Assembly (NCBI GenBank): GCA_008711295.1
Contig: VUYV01000499.1
Span: forward strand, 62,001-126,000
Reading direction: 5' to 3'
Length of the DNA stretch: 64,000 bases
From: Anarhynchus alexandrinus
Lineage: Eukaryota > Chordata > Aves > Charadriiformes > Charadriidae
The notes beneath the pieces were generated by a model, which made no database searches, was not told where the DNA came from, and saw only the letters and a program-made list of their open reading frames with translations. This document shows positions 49,004 to 61,564 of this stretch, piece by piece (the first letter of the stretch is position 1; each line of letters starts with the position of its first letter). The translations under genes were made by a program, and so were the position numbers.

Positions 49004-50454
49004 GGTTGAAATGGGCTATTTTGGGAAGACAGCCAAACTGCTTATACATGGAGTGCAGCTGCACCATAAAGCCACTGCAGCTTTTTGGATGGATTCTCAT
49101 TCATAATAAAGTGGGAAAAGACAGAAAAATGAATGAAAGAGGTGCCAAAGTAGACCATATTTATCCTAGAAAAGGTGCTGCTCTTCTTAAAACACTGGAA
49201 ATCAGATTCATAAGACAAAGTTTACTGGACAAAACATTGACTGTAAATTAGTTCTCCTGTTACCTTGATAGAAAATTTTTAAATTCAAATTGATGTATAC
49301 TGTCATTTCTCCCTACGCACAAAGGATTGAGAACGCCAGCAAGTAATGTAATGGGTTTCACACATAATGCTTCTTTCCATTTTCTACTTGCTAATTAGTA
49401 TATCAAACTTGATATACTCAATTATTTATAACTTCCAGTAAAACACATGCATATCCTTGGAACATAGGTCAATAGGGTAAAACTTCACAGTGGATCTCTG
49501 GCAAGAACAGTAGTCTCTAAGGCTTTCAAGAAACCATCCACCAAAACCAGGACACAACTAAAAAGGTTCAAAGCATGCAAACAACATTCAGAGGACATAA
49601 GGGTTAAAATCCACACAAAGCTGATCATACAGCAAGAACATGGGGTATTCCTTCTCTGTTCCAGTGGGCAATGCCAAAAAAGTGGTAGTCCTTACTATGC
49701 GAAGTCACCCCTTCAGGGTTAACCCACCATCTGCAGGGAACAATGGCACAACAAAGCTTGGCAAAAATAATTCTCACAACAAAACGGATCACCAAATTTA
49801 AAAATCCTTACCCATACAGTCAAGTTTAGGGACCTTCAGATGCATTCCTAACCTTAAACTGTGTAAAACATTATGTCAGTCTAGCTATCAATTTTGTACA
49901 CCAAGGGGAAATTCCTGCTGTCTTTCCACACAACTAAGCGAACCTTCACTCTGCCTTTTTAAGGCCCTGACATTTACATTGACAAAATACAACAAGGCTT
50001 TAAAAAAGCCCTTACCTATATATGCACATATGTATGTACGCACCTAAGCACCATGGCTTCAGAGGCAACGATGCTGCTTGCTAACGTGAATAGTCCCTGC
50101 AAATTCAAGAGATTGTTCTTGGCAACACTACAGCTGGAAATGGGTTGGGACCATGTGTTAGACCATTTTGTTCACAAAGTGTGAGGTAGTGCTAAGTTAT
50201 TTCGACCCGCCCTATCTCTGTTCTTCTGTAATGTGCCATTCATATTTACTGTATGAAATATCAAGTATATTACAGACTGCTGTTATTATTTTTGCGTTTT
50301 ATGAATATTATTTCCATCTCTGTGCCCAGTGAATATTTGAACTGTCAGCTGTGATGGTTCTTCTGCGTGGTAAATTCTGCAGGGCTTTGGTTGCATCTCC
50401 AAGTTCAATCTGCACAAAGCTTCCAGGCCTCCCAAGTACTGGGAGCATTTCTGG

Positions 50455-51085
50455 TTTCTCCATTTAATGAAGGATAAAGTGGAAACAGAAAAGGTACACA
50501 GACAAGCAACTGCAATGACTAAGGGAACGGAGGAGCTACTTTACCAAGGCTGACTGAAAACACTGGGGGTCTTCAGCTTAAAAAAGAAAAGTCTGATGGG
50601 GGTATGATCAAGATTTACAAAAATTATGAAGACAGATGATAAAGTACTCATAGAACTGTTTTTCACTAAGTTTGGTATTATTAAATGCAGGAGGCATTCA
50701 CTGAAACTAGCAGGAAATCATTTAAAATTTATTAAAGAAAGTACATTTCTACTGAGACTGTAGTGAATTTCTGAAATCTGTTGCCACAGTGATGACCTGT
50801 AATGTCTGCCCCAGGCAGACAGTATCAGCAGGTTCAAAAAAGTGTTCGACAAATCCAAGGACAACAGGTCCATAAACAAACAGTACAAGCAACAGGCAAG
50901 GATGCTCCTCCTAACATGCCCAATACAAGAGTGGTGGATGCAGGAGCGTGCAAGGACACAGACTGCAGACAGGGACCAGGCTCCTGTGCTCTCCCTGATC
51001 AGCACATCCTTTGGGCACTGCTGGACAAGAATCCAGGGCCAGATATGAACGCTGGTGTGACCCAGTTGGGCATTTTTCTTTTTAT
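50455..51085 (+). mobile_element. Ancient CR1-type LINE 3' region
   Basis: A strongly diverged but colinear match to old amniote CR1 3' ends: ACTAAGGGAACGGAGGAGCT, then GGGGTCTTCAGCTTAAAAAA, ATTTCTGAAATCTGTTGCCA, CAGGTTCAAAAAAGTGTTCG, GGACAACAGGTCCATAAA, and finally CCAGGGCCAGATATG...TGTGACCCAGTTGGGCAT. The last block corresponds to the familiar tail ending GACCCAGTATGGC. It covers the end of the reverse-transcriptase frame and the 3'UTR, all broken. It is much older than the other CR1 copies here and probably predates birds. Confidence 0.8.
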
Positions 51086-54000
51086 GCCCCGATTGCTAGG
51101 TGACTGCTAGTTTGGTGCACTTAATTGGGGATGGATTTCCACAGTGTCTGTTACCTCACTTGCAGCTGTGGGTGCTCTAAAAGTCTCTGGTAATGGCCAT
51201 CCAAAAAAAGGCAGCAGCCAGTATTCATGAAGCCTACTGAAAAGGGAGGCTATAAACATTTTCTCACTTTATGCTGTCCCAGGGGAATGAACTCCCCAGC
51301 AGATAAGTACTCTTTCATGCAACCGTGTATTTGCAGTTATTTCACTTTCACAGAATTAAGAACCCTCGTAAACTCCTGTCGTGGATCCCCTTGACAGGCT
51401 GATGCCCTTCCCTCTTCAAATCTGCTTTTACCCTAAGAATCCCAGCTCACTCGCTCCTCCACCCAAGCAAGGCTTGCTTTTATTATTCTGCACAGAGACC
51501 GGCTCATAACGCAGTAGCCTGATGAAAGTTCAGCACTACCCTTGAGCGGTCCACATGACAGCCCAGCTTCACGGGAACACATGTTCTCCGTGGCGCAGCA
51601 AGCAGCATCAGGATGACACTGGAAACATTAATTACAAACATGCCTGCCAGGCCCAGAGCTCACATGCTCTGAAACAATAAGAGCAGAAGGACACTGAAGA
51701 GGGACTTAGATGTCAGAGGACGAGGAGGAGTAGTTCCCTTGCAAACTCCATCACTGTTGTTTTTCTGTTGTGATATTTATCTGGCAGGCAAAGCCTTTGT
51801 ACATGCACTGTATGAACCTAACATTTTCCATCCTATAAAGGAGCTGCTTTATGTTTAGTGGCCATCTAGTCATGACTGACATCAGTGACAGGAAGAATTT
51901 AGTTTCGCTCTTCTCACTCTTGCTTTAGCTATCTTTCACCTGCATCTAATCTTTTGGCATACTGTTAGGGGCACAGAAATAGGTCAGCAGGAGTCCAGTT
52001 GACTACAAAAGACCAAGTAAAGTAAACTTCAGCTTAAATATTAGGAAAAAAAAAAAATCACCTTTGAGTCTTACTTCTTGTTTTCTGTCTATGTACTAAA
52101 TAGATCTTAAAACTTCAGCTCCACATGCCATTTGGTCATATGAACATTCACATGAAGCCAATTGTTCATGCTCACAAACTTTACTGTCAAATCCAGTAAA
52201 ATCCCAGGCCTCAGCAAAGGACAAGACTGACTTCTGAGTCACCGGTGAGAAGAGTGTGACCTACTCAACTTGAAAACTCTGATTCATCCTACTTTGGGGC
52301 ATCTTAAACCTCCACGGATTATTGGCTTGTATTTGTTTTCATGTGTTATGGTAAAAATGAATAAAGAAACACCTCATCAGTTTCGGGAACAGAGAAGGTT
52401 ATTTAAAATGAAACTGGCAGCCTTGCACTGATGCATGGGAACATTCCCCAAACTAGGACAGAGTCCTACCCTGAAGTCAGGAAAGTCTGTAACTTGCTAC
52501 ATAGCTAAAACACCCCTCAGCCAGCTCAAATCCACTTGCAAAGACACTAAAATTTTTTTCATAAAGCAACTGATGCTTCAAGAAGTTTCGCACTTGCAGT
52601 ACCCAAACCAAGGTCAAGTCCCTTTCATTTATTCTCCCCTTGGTCACACCACTGCACCTTCCCTGGTGTCACACTGCCAAAGATGACAAGAAGGAGGCCA
52701 CTCCCTTCAACATCAAGCTAAAATACGTAACACCTTTTGTAATTAGCCCCTTAGGCTCCCTATGCTCCTTGGACATCTGGGAAATACCAATGACTTCCTT
52801 GGTATTACTCCTGATTTACACTAAAGAGCCAAGGCCTATCGTAGCTTCATATTGTCAGTGAGAAAACTAGGCAACTATTACAAGAGAATAAAGTGAAGAG
52901 AGAGGACAGGGCATATGTTTACATTTAAAAGCTTTTTTACCTTGCTCTAGGCAGAGAAACATCACGGTCTCCAAAATATATCCACAGGACGTCTCTTTGC
53001 AAACAGTTGTTCTTAAGTTCGTTTTATCCTGCCTAGTGAGACAGAACAGCATAGACTTTCCACCACTTCTCCCCTTACTACTGCTGTAGCCGCTCTCTGC
53101 TACCACCACGCCTGCGCCCTTCTGTGCCCACACCATCCTCTTGGTGTCTCTACACAGCATGCAAAAGCATAACTGGATTTCGTGGAGCCACCTCCACGCA
53201 GGTTTGAAATCTCCAGCTGAAGAAGTCATAGCAGGCTTCATCACAAACAGCAACAAGGGTACAAGCCCACTAGGTGCCCGGGCATATATCCACTACCTGC
53301 TACCCTGGGCTGAATGAAGTCCAAGCTACTATGTCTTCATTGATGTTACTGCCTGCACTGACCACCCTAGCATGGATGCACCCACCACTCATACAGCATC
53401 AGCACACCCTATTCATATAACCAGCATCGCACATGCTCGGACTTGCCTACAAAATCCTGCCCTGACCAGCAGCTTCCTCCACCAGAGGACCCCAGGCAGG
53501 ACTGCTGTGAAGGCCAGGCTTTCAGAAATTCCATCATTACCACTTCTGCCTGAAGAAGCGGTGACCCACTGCTGTCATCATCTTCAATAGCTGAAACCTT
53601 CTGTGCTATACTTGTGGGGGAAAAGGCGAAAAAGAAAAAGATTAAACAAATTTTTTCCTCTCTTTTTGTTCCTCCTATTTGCTGTTTCCGCATCTGAGGC
53701 CACTGCGTGCATTACCAGCCTGTCTCCTAAAAGCTTGTGCAGGGTTTTCACACAGCAACACTGACAAGAAGGACATCTTAAAAACAATACAGAAATGTGA
53801 CAAATAAGGTTGTGAGCTGTCTGAGGAAGGAGCTGCTGTCTTGCTCCATGTTTACAGGGTGCACTGAGCTCACATTGGGCTCCCATGTGCTAACACAGTG
53901 CAAGCACAATAGTTGGTAAACCAGAAACACCAGCCAAGGGCAAGCCTTTTAATTTGTTTTTTCCAACTTGACTCCCTTCCAAGGAGATCATGCCCCTTCA

Positions 54001-54960
54001 GTAACAGGATAAGACCCTTCTCCTTCCCTTCGGAGCACTGTCAGGGTGTAAAAAGTCACCACGCTCTCACACCATGTAAAGGTTGTCACCAACCACTCTT
54101 CCCACCTCATAGCTCCTCAAGTCACTCATTTCTGTTCCCAGAATATATCTTTCAGACAGAATCAAAAGTGATTTACATCTCAGCAGGAAGCCCGCGTCCT
54201 TCCAGGCACTACTGGCTCCGTTCCTTTTGTTTAAACAAAAGATTTTCCCCAAAAGCTGCACGGAGAAAGGGGCTCTTTAGCTGTTTTGTTCTGTGGTTTG
54301 CTTGCAGAAGTCTTGCTGGAAGCGTGCAGGGCTCATGCTGAGGCTGCTCTAGTTGGAAATACAGGCAGAAGATATCTCCTGATGATTTAGCACGTATTGT
54401 CTGCATGGACATGAGGTGATAAGTAATTTAGTTCTGCTTTGCTTCGCAAACTCTTCCAAATGCGCTGCCCCAAAAATGCTCTAATGATAAAACTATGCCA
54501 CAAGAATGGCTGGAAAGTTTCCTGCTATTTCTTTCTTCCAGGATTACAATATGTGTTTCTGTGCTAAAATTTAACTGGTTTTGGTTAACTTACAATTTCC
54601 TCCTGGCCTGCCTTTGTGTCGAATAAGGTTGTAAACTCTCAGAGAAAGGAACATATATATTTACACACTTCAAATACAGTTCTTTTGGCCTTGAAAGAAG
54701 CCTAGGGATGCTACAGGAAAATAAATAACAAACTTGTTTAGATCACTGACCTGAATCTGGCCTAGTCTGTGGCAAATCTCCCTCCTCCTTACAGCCAGGA
54801 GAGGCAAGAGAATGAATGCCACTCAGGGTTAAAACACTTTTACAAAAGATACCGTAATCCAGGGCTGACCACATCATATGCTTCTACATCCTGCCAGTCC
54901 CTGCATCCTACAAAAGCTCCTGAGGAACAAACAAACACCAAAAGAACCAGGGCTAACTAT

Positions 54961-54965
54961 GAGAG
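54961..54965. repeat. 5-bp target site duplication GAGAG (left)
   Basis: Repeated exactly at 55703-55707, flanking the LTR. Confidence 0.8.
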
Positions 54966-55702
54966 TGTCCTGGTTTGAGACAAAACAGGACCAATTTTGT
55001 TCAGTAACTTTGCTTCTTAGCTGGGCCTCTGCTAACTACTGAAATTAACAGCATATTATGCAGATACTGTTCGCTCTCTCAGAGTGATAAGACCAATGTT
55101 TATAGCTGATGCCCAGGCATGGTATGCAGAGAGGCTCTTGTTTATACTTATTGCTATAACAGCCAAGGCCAACCAACTTTGTTATTTGCCCCGTTGGAGG
55201 GTCGGAAGCGAAAAAGCATAGTGGGGTCCCACCTGCGGGGAGAAGCGGACAGGACAGGTGACCCAAAACTGACCAACAGGGTATTCCATCCCATCTGCCT
55301 CATGCACAGTATAAGAGCTGAGGGATCAAAGGGTCAGCTCTCTTTCTTCAATGGCCAATGTCTGAGGAGTACTCTGTCTGTTCGTCTGCCTGTGATCCCA
55401 ATCCTGAATGCAGATCTGGAATCCAGTTCCCATCCGTCACTGAGTCAAGCCTGGGACTGCCCCAGTGCCAGCCGGTGTTGTAACTGTCATCCTGAGAGCT
55501 TGATACAGTTTTGCATATATTTCATTATTTCTTTTTATTTTACTATTAATATTTCATTAAAGTAGTTTAGTTCCTTCTAAACTCATATGTCTCTTTTTCC
55601 CTCCTCTGCCTCTCTCTTTGAAGAGGGGTAGAGGGGAGCATCTGTTGGTCCCATCTGGGGTCCCCCAGATCCCCAGTAGCTGATTTGGCCTAAACCACAA
55701 CA
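54966..55702 (+). mobile_element. Solo LTR, second ERV family, copy A
   Basis: The 737-bp element begins TGTCCTGGTTTGAGACAAAA and ends GGCCTAAACCACAACA, with GAGAG duplicated on both sides. It contains a promoter core (GGGTATTCCATCCCATCTGC followed by a TATAAG box at about 55310) and ATTAAA at 55556-55561 ahead of a T/C-rich stretch. No internal viral genes are present. It is the same family as the LTRs at 58137 and 62571, but longer and about as diverged as independent insertions. The 5-bp duplication suits ERVL or class I. Confidence 0.9.
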
Positions 55703-55707
55703 GAGAG
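55703..55707. repeat. 5-bp target site duplication GAGAG (right)
   Basis: Exact copy of 54961-54965 right after the LTR. Confidence 0.8.
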
Positions 55708-57126
55708 TCCTAAATATTCGTGTTCCCTGAGCTCACGCCACATGCTGTCTCTTTTTACAAGTGATGTCTTGGAAACAGAGAAGGTACATACCAGGGGGAA
55801 TGCCACAGCTGTAAGCACAGCCTGATTTAGCTTAAGAAGATAGAAGAAAAGAATGCCAACCTCCCCGAATCCCATCTGGACACAGATCAGACATCAGCAT
55901 AAAGCAGCCAGTCAGTTATGGCATTACCTGGGTTAGAGGGCACTGGCAAGGAAACGAAAAAAATATCTTCCCTGCGAGACAGACCTGAACACATCAATGC
56001 TGAATGTACGCTGACATTAATTTCCCTGTTTAGTTACTATAGCAGAGTATTTCTTGGCAACTCACAAGAAGCTTTTCCAGTCTCTCCGCACGTGAAGTGC
56101 GAAGCTGATGCCTCACACACAGTACATCTTTTCAGGCAGTGCAAAGACTGGTTACTGTGAGAGAGAGGGTAATCTGAAGGCTGAGGAGGAAGACGTTTTC
56201 ACTTCAACACCTAGATAACACACAAATACAGGTAAGGCTTCTGCAAGCAAGAAGCGGGAACTACAGGCAAAGAGACTGTTGTGTTTGCTTTTTCTCAGTT
56301 TGTTTCCTGCTGGATCTCAGAGAGAACAAATCACTATGCCCGGTAACAACTCTACAGTCTTTTTGTTCCAGGGGAAGAATAAATTAGTTTTACTGTGCCA
56401 AATTCTGGTTTGGAAAATTACCATTTACCTACCCATGAACTTCCCCATAATGACAGCAAGCATACAACTCCCTCCCTTGGCTCAGCTAGCATGGGCAGCA
56501 CTTCGTTGTGCTGCTTGAGAAGCAGCACCTTTCAGCACTGAAAAGCCAGCATTTCAGAAATTGGTGAATGAGCTCCTGCTGTCTGTGGGGAAAAAAAAAT
56601 AATCAGAGATCAGAAATGCCCTCATAAATCAAAATATATGCTTCACAATATATGTATTTGCCAGATCCAAATTAATTATGAGAAGGATTCATACTGAATG
56701 CAATTCACCGAAGCATGAATTGTAACTGCAGGATGCATTCGGTTCTTGCTGGAAGGACTTAAGCATCACCTGCCAGTTGTTTTTTCCCACTAATATTTGT
56801 CCTTACATCTGCAAGCTAAGGTGTAAAACTTCAGAAGTAGCCTTCCATTTCTGTATATCCAGAATATCTGACCATATAATTAGAAGATTACACACCTCTG
56901 GTATAGAGAAAAACCTTCGGGCAGTGTTTTTCTCCAATTCTTCTGATGAGAAGACTTGCTTTTTTTTGGCGGTATAGCCCACTCTGCATTGCTCGCTATC
57001 CCAAACGCCGCTGATCAACTAGACTCCCAGAACCAGTCCTCCCAGGCACAACTTATTTGGGCCCTCTGTCTTCATTTGGGATCTTCTGCCTGAGGGTACT
57101 GCAAGGCTTGCTGGAAGGAAAAGTTT

Positions 57127-59566
57127 CTCCTTTTGAGGCTTACAGGTAGATAGAGATATTTTTTATTTTTTTTTCCACCAAGTTTTCTCTGTGAAGCTTC
57201 AGACTTTGTTGGGGCTTTTATAAAGGGAGATTTATTGTCTCAAAATACCAGCCAAAAATCTCACAGTTAAGTACTATTTAGAAATTTGTGGAAGCCAGAT
57301 ATAAATAGAGATCTTGGTATTCCTATTTGGAAAGCATACGACAAAGAAATACGCTCTCTGCTTACCCAGCGTGCCTTTTCTTTCTGATGGCTTAAACACC
57401 AGTATTTCAGTGAAAAGACAGCAGAGTAGAAAAGCATTCTGGGGATCAAAATGCAAACGAGCACACTGATCAGTTTAGCCTGACTATTTTGTGCCAGAAT
57501 TGGGAGGTTGGGTTTTTTTTACCACCTTCTTTTACAGGTGAAAAATTGTCTTTGCACCCTTCCTTGATTACTGATCATGACAAAAGGAGGTTAGAGAGTC
57601 CAGTGCAGTGCAAGGCGTTTCTCCCAGTTACAGCGGTGGTGCTGTCAGCATTGCAGAGCTCTCATCTCCCCAGGTTATCAGCTCGCCTGGACATCTGGCA
57701 AACTAGAGGCTTAAACAGCGATTTTTCTTTCTGCATTTCTACATCCAAAGATTGTAAGTGAACCATCCCTTCATTTTAAAACAATGTCCATGTACAGCGG
57801 CTATTGTTTGCCTTCTCATATTGGACTGCACTATAAAAGCTGCTAGCAAGATTCTGCCATTCAGTAACAATGTAAGAATTAAGGCAGGGGAATGAACAGT
57901 TATAATTGTGGAAGGGTTAGGTGTCAGGATGATTGGTCATTGACATGACCCTCTCATTAGTTCTTTCGTTCTAATCAATGCTAGTGGCTTTTGTACGTGG
58001 TCCAAGCACTTATTTTATTCTATCATATTGCTTGCTCCTACCCGATGTCTTTTTTTCAAGTGAATGGGAAACTAACGTTAGAAGCCAACACTTTCAGAAG
58101 TGGACGTTGATTTTGGATGACTCTGAATTTGAGAACTGTCCTGGTTTGAGGTAAAACAGAACCATTTTTCTGTTCGGTAACTTCACTTTTTAGCTGGGCC
58201 TCTTTTAACTACTGAAATTAACAGCATATTGCGCAGAAACTGTTCCCTCACAGAGTGATAAGACCAATGTTTATAGTTGATGCCAAGGAATGGTATGCAG
58301 AGAGGCTCTTGCTTATACTTATCGCTATAACACCCAAGGCCAACCAACTTTGTTATTTGCCCTGTTGGAGGGTCAGAAGTGAAAAAGCATAGTGGGGTCC
58401 CACCTGCGGGGAGGAGTGGACAGGAAGGGTGACCCAAAACTGACCAACAGGGTATTCCATCCCATCTGCCTCATGCTCAGTATAAAAAGGATCAAAGGGT
58501 CAGCCCTTTTTTCTTCAATGGCCAGTGAGGAGGATTCTGTCTGTTCGTCTGCCTTTGATCCCGATCTGGAATCCAGATCTGGAATCCAGTTCCCATCCGT
58601 CACGGAGTCCAGCCTGGGACTTCCCCAGTGCCAGCCAGTGACATGATCGTCATCCTGGGAGCTTGATACGGTTTTATATATATTTCATTACTTTCTTTTT
58701 ATTTTATTATTAAGATTTCATTGAAGTAGTTAAGTTCCTTCTAAATTCGTAAGTCTCTTTCTCCTACCTCTCCTCAGGCACAGGTAGGTGAGAGCATCTG
58801 TCATTCCGCCTGAGTGGCCAGTCCAGCCCAAACCACGACAAGAACCCACCATGGATGCCTTCAGCACAGTTGCTTCAGGTGTTCAGGGTGATGAAATGCA
58901 TGCACATGCTTAGCAATCACAAAAGTCAGGCCCAAAGGATCCCTCTTCTTCCTTACTATTCCATTTAACAGGAACGCTACTGCCAGTGGAGCTTAGCTTG
59001 TAAAAGTGGAACTTACCAGAAATGCCACGAAGCTGCCTGGGGACTCTCCAACTTACTCCACGTGGAAGGTACCCAGATGTCCCACTGATGGGCAGCATTT
59101 TGTAAGTTTAAGGATCAACAGACAGCGTGATCTCTGCAAGGCCAGTCCGTACATAACCGAACTACCAATCTCCAAACTTACACTTTAACTTCAAGAACAT
59201 ACCTCCCTTTTTCACTAGTTACAACGAAGCCATCCCATAGTACTGTCAGTGATGTATGATACAGCACATCCTCTCCGATTCTCCAAGGTCTTAAATGACT
59301 CAACCACTTTAGTTTATATGTGCAGAGACAGTTTCTATGACTATATTTAGTTTTAGAGAGGGTCTGGAAAAGTGATATCACCACTGGAATGAGGAAGTAT
59401 TTATCCCCCAACTGGAAACACATGATGATGATGTAAAGGTGCTATTTGGAGAGCTCTATTTATATTGCTGTTTCCTGAATCTTAACGTGACTCAGAGAAT
59501 CTCGGGACGTAACGTGGTGCCACTGCCGTAGTCTGTGGGAATCACAACCAAAGTTTTGCAAAAGCT
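57127..59566. repeat. First copy of a near-identical duplication
   Basis: From CTCCTTTTGAGGC onward this segment matches 61565-64000 in the same orientation with an offset of 4438 falling to 4434. The few differences seen are length changes in a T run and a C run, plus a handful of substitutions (for example near 57656). The second copy is cut by the window end, so the true extent is greater. Confidence 0.95.
58137..58840 (+). mobile_element. Solo LTR, second ERV family, copy B
   Basis: The 704-bp element begins TGTCCTGGTTTGAGGTAAAA and ends CCCAAACCACGACA. AGAAC flanks it at 58132-58136 and 58841-58845. It has a TATAAAAAGG box near 58480 and an internal 13-bp tandem repeat of GATCTGGAATCCA around 58564-58590. 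The poly(A) hexamer seen in copy A as ATTAAA reads ATTGAA here. No viral genes remain. Confidence 0.9.
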
Positions 59567-61559
59567 TGACTAACAGCAAATTACCACGGCACTGCGAAGC
59601 AAGGCTGAGCAATGGGTCCTGAAATTTAATGACTTGACCAGTTTGTTACCAATGGATTTAAACTGCACTATTAATGGTAGACCAGTGACAGAATTACATG
59701 GAAAATAGCCAACAACTGCAGTATAATAAATATGCAAAGGCAGTTAGTGCAGAGTGAAATTTGATTTCACTAATTACTGCTTGTTGCAATTATTCTGCTT
59801 TCACAGATCAATAAGTGGTTTCCTAAAGCCAATTCCCTCCTGCTTCCTGACCAGTCAGGAGTTTCTGTGATAATCAATTGTTTAGAAGCACTTTCTGTAA
59901 GGTTTACAAAGGCAGAGGAGATCCAGCTGCAGAACGAGCTCCCAGAAGCAAGTCTTGTGAACCCAGTCTGAGTGTTTCCCAAAAGGACTGCAAACCTTTT
60001 CACTCAGACAAGAACACATCTCCATTAAAGGGAACGGCATTCAATCAATTTTCTTTCTTTTTACCTTTAAAAAAATAAAAATAAACTAGAACACAACTCT
60101 GTACTCTGGGTGAAAATTGTCAGAAACCAGTCTGTTTGATGTAGCATGCTGAAGAAAATGGCAAAGGTTATTACAAAGAGGAAGGAAAATAAGAATCAAA
60201 ATGTCACACCTATGAGTGCCAGTGATCGCACCGAAGCCAAGCCAAGCCCATTAGAAACAGCAGTAAGGTAACCTGGCATTAGCATTCCTAATTTGGTATT
60301 AATACACCCCCAACAGATCTTGATTATTCTTGCAAAGCCAAGGCAAAATTCAGCAGCAAATACAGGATGATCTAAGACAAGAGGTTCCCTCTGCAAATCA
60401 TCATCTAATGACTTTGTTACTCCATGTGGATCTCTCTTTACATATGATTGCCTGTTTCAGCTCCAGCCTTGTTTCTGGAACTCATCCATATCTGTTCTTA
60501 ACAACTGCATTATTCTATACACCGTACTGGTCCAGGTACCAGGACATGGATCAAGCAGAGAACAAACTGCTATTCTGCCAAAATGGCAGGAGCTTTACAC
60601 CCACTTTGCACAAAACACACAAACAGAATAGTGAATCAAACCATGTTTATAGTTTATATTTGACTAACTGATTATTCACTTCTTGGAAGGTTTAATATTT
60701 AATGAAATCACAGGGTAACGAAATGGTGCTACATTGCTCACTTAAGGGCAGAAACTCCCATTGATTATTACAGGAGCATGTGGGATGCCTAAATACAAGA
60801 TAGCTGAAAACACAGGAGAAAAGAGGCTCAGGAAGAAGGGGATCATAGCAATTATTTCCTTGACAGTGGTTTGTGACTTTTTTTCCCCTTCAGTCATTCT
60901 AGCAGGAGGCAGATTTGCTTCCAACAAGAAAAAAAGAGCTAAAGTAAAAACACCACAGACCCCCCGGGAATTTTTTAAACTTCAGGAAAAATGGGAAATA
61001 GGAATCATCTACCAAAAAATCCTCATGTTGCTGTACCAGTGAGGAGTCCTCAGTGATCACATATAGCTAACTGAGCCACATGGCCCTGGGTTCTCCATGG
61101 ACACCATGAACATCAAGGGTTCCCTGTCACATCCCAGAACGGTCTTACATTTCTGCTGTCACACAATAGCTCCCACACCAGTCCCCCAACTCCTTGCTGG
61201 GCCACCTGTGCTCTTTTATGCCCCTCATAGTCCCCAGTCTTCAAGGAAAACCCAGGATAAGTCTTGCTGCTGCACCCTGTTCAGTGTCCCATATGAAGAT
61301 ACAAGCTCACCTGCAGACAGCATCACAGACACCACCAGCACTATACTACTAAGCTTGGAAAGAGAAACAGAGCCAAGCTTGTACTTTAACCGGGTGTAGG
61401 CTGATTGAAAATCATTTGTCAAAACATCTGTTTATTTACTTCAGTATGAAATATGGTTTTTACACTAAAATTGCATTTCCTCAGCAAAAGTCTATCAGTA
61501 AAAATGTTCAAGATTTTACATTGTGAAAGAGGTACATATGTTTCGGTCTTCAGCAAATA

Positions 61560-61560
61560 N
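61560..61560. other. Single N, probable contig join
   Basis: One N immediately before the second copy of the duplication starts. Sequence to its left does not match sequence left of the first copy, so this base marks the junction. Confidence 0.85.
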
Positions 61561-61564
61561 GTTG

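Noticed and set aside
54966..55702. Could 54966-55702 and 58137-58840 be the 5' and 3' LTRs of one provirus?
   Set aside because: Each has its own target duplication (GAGAG and AGAAC), and no primer-binding site, gag or pol sequence lies between them. They are separate solo LTRs.
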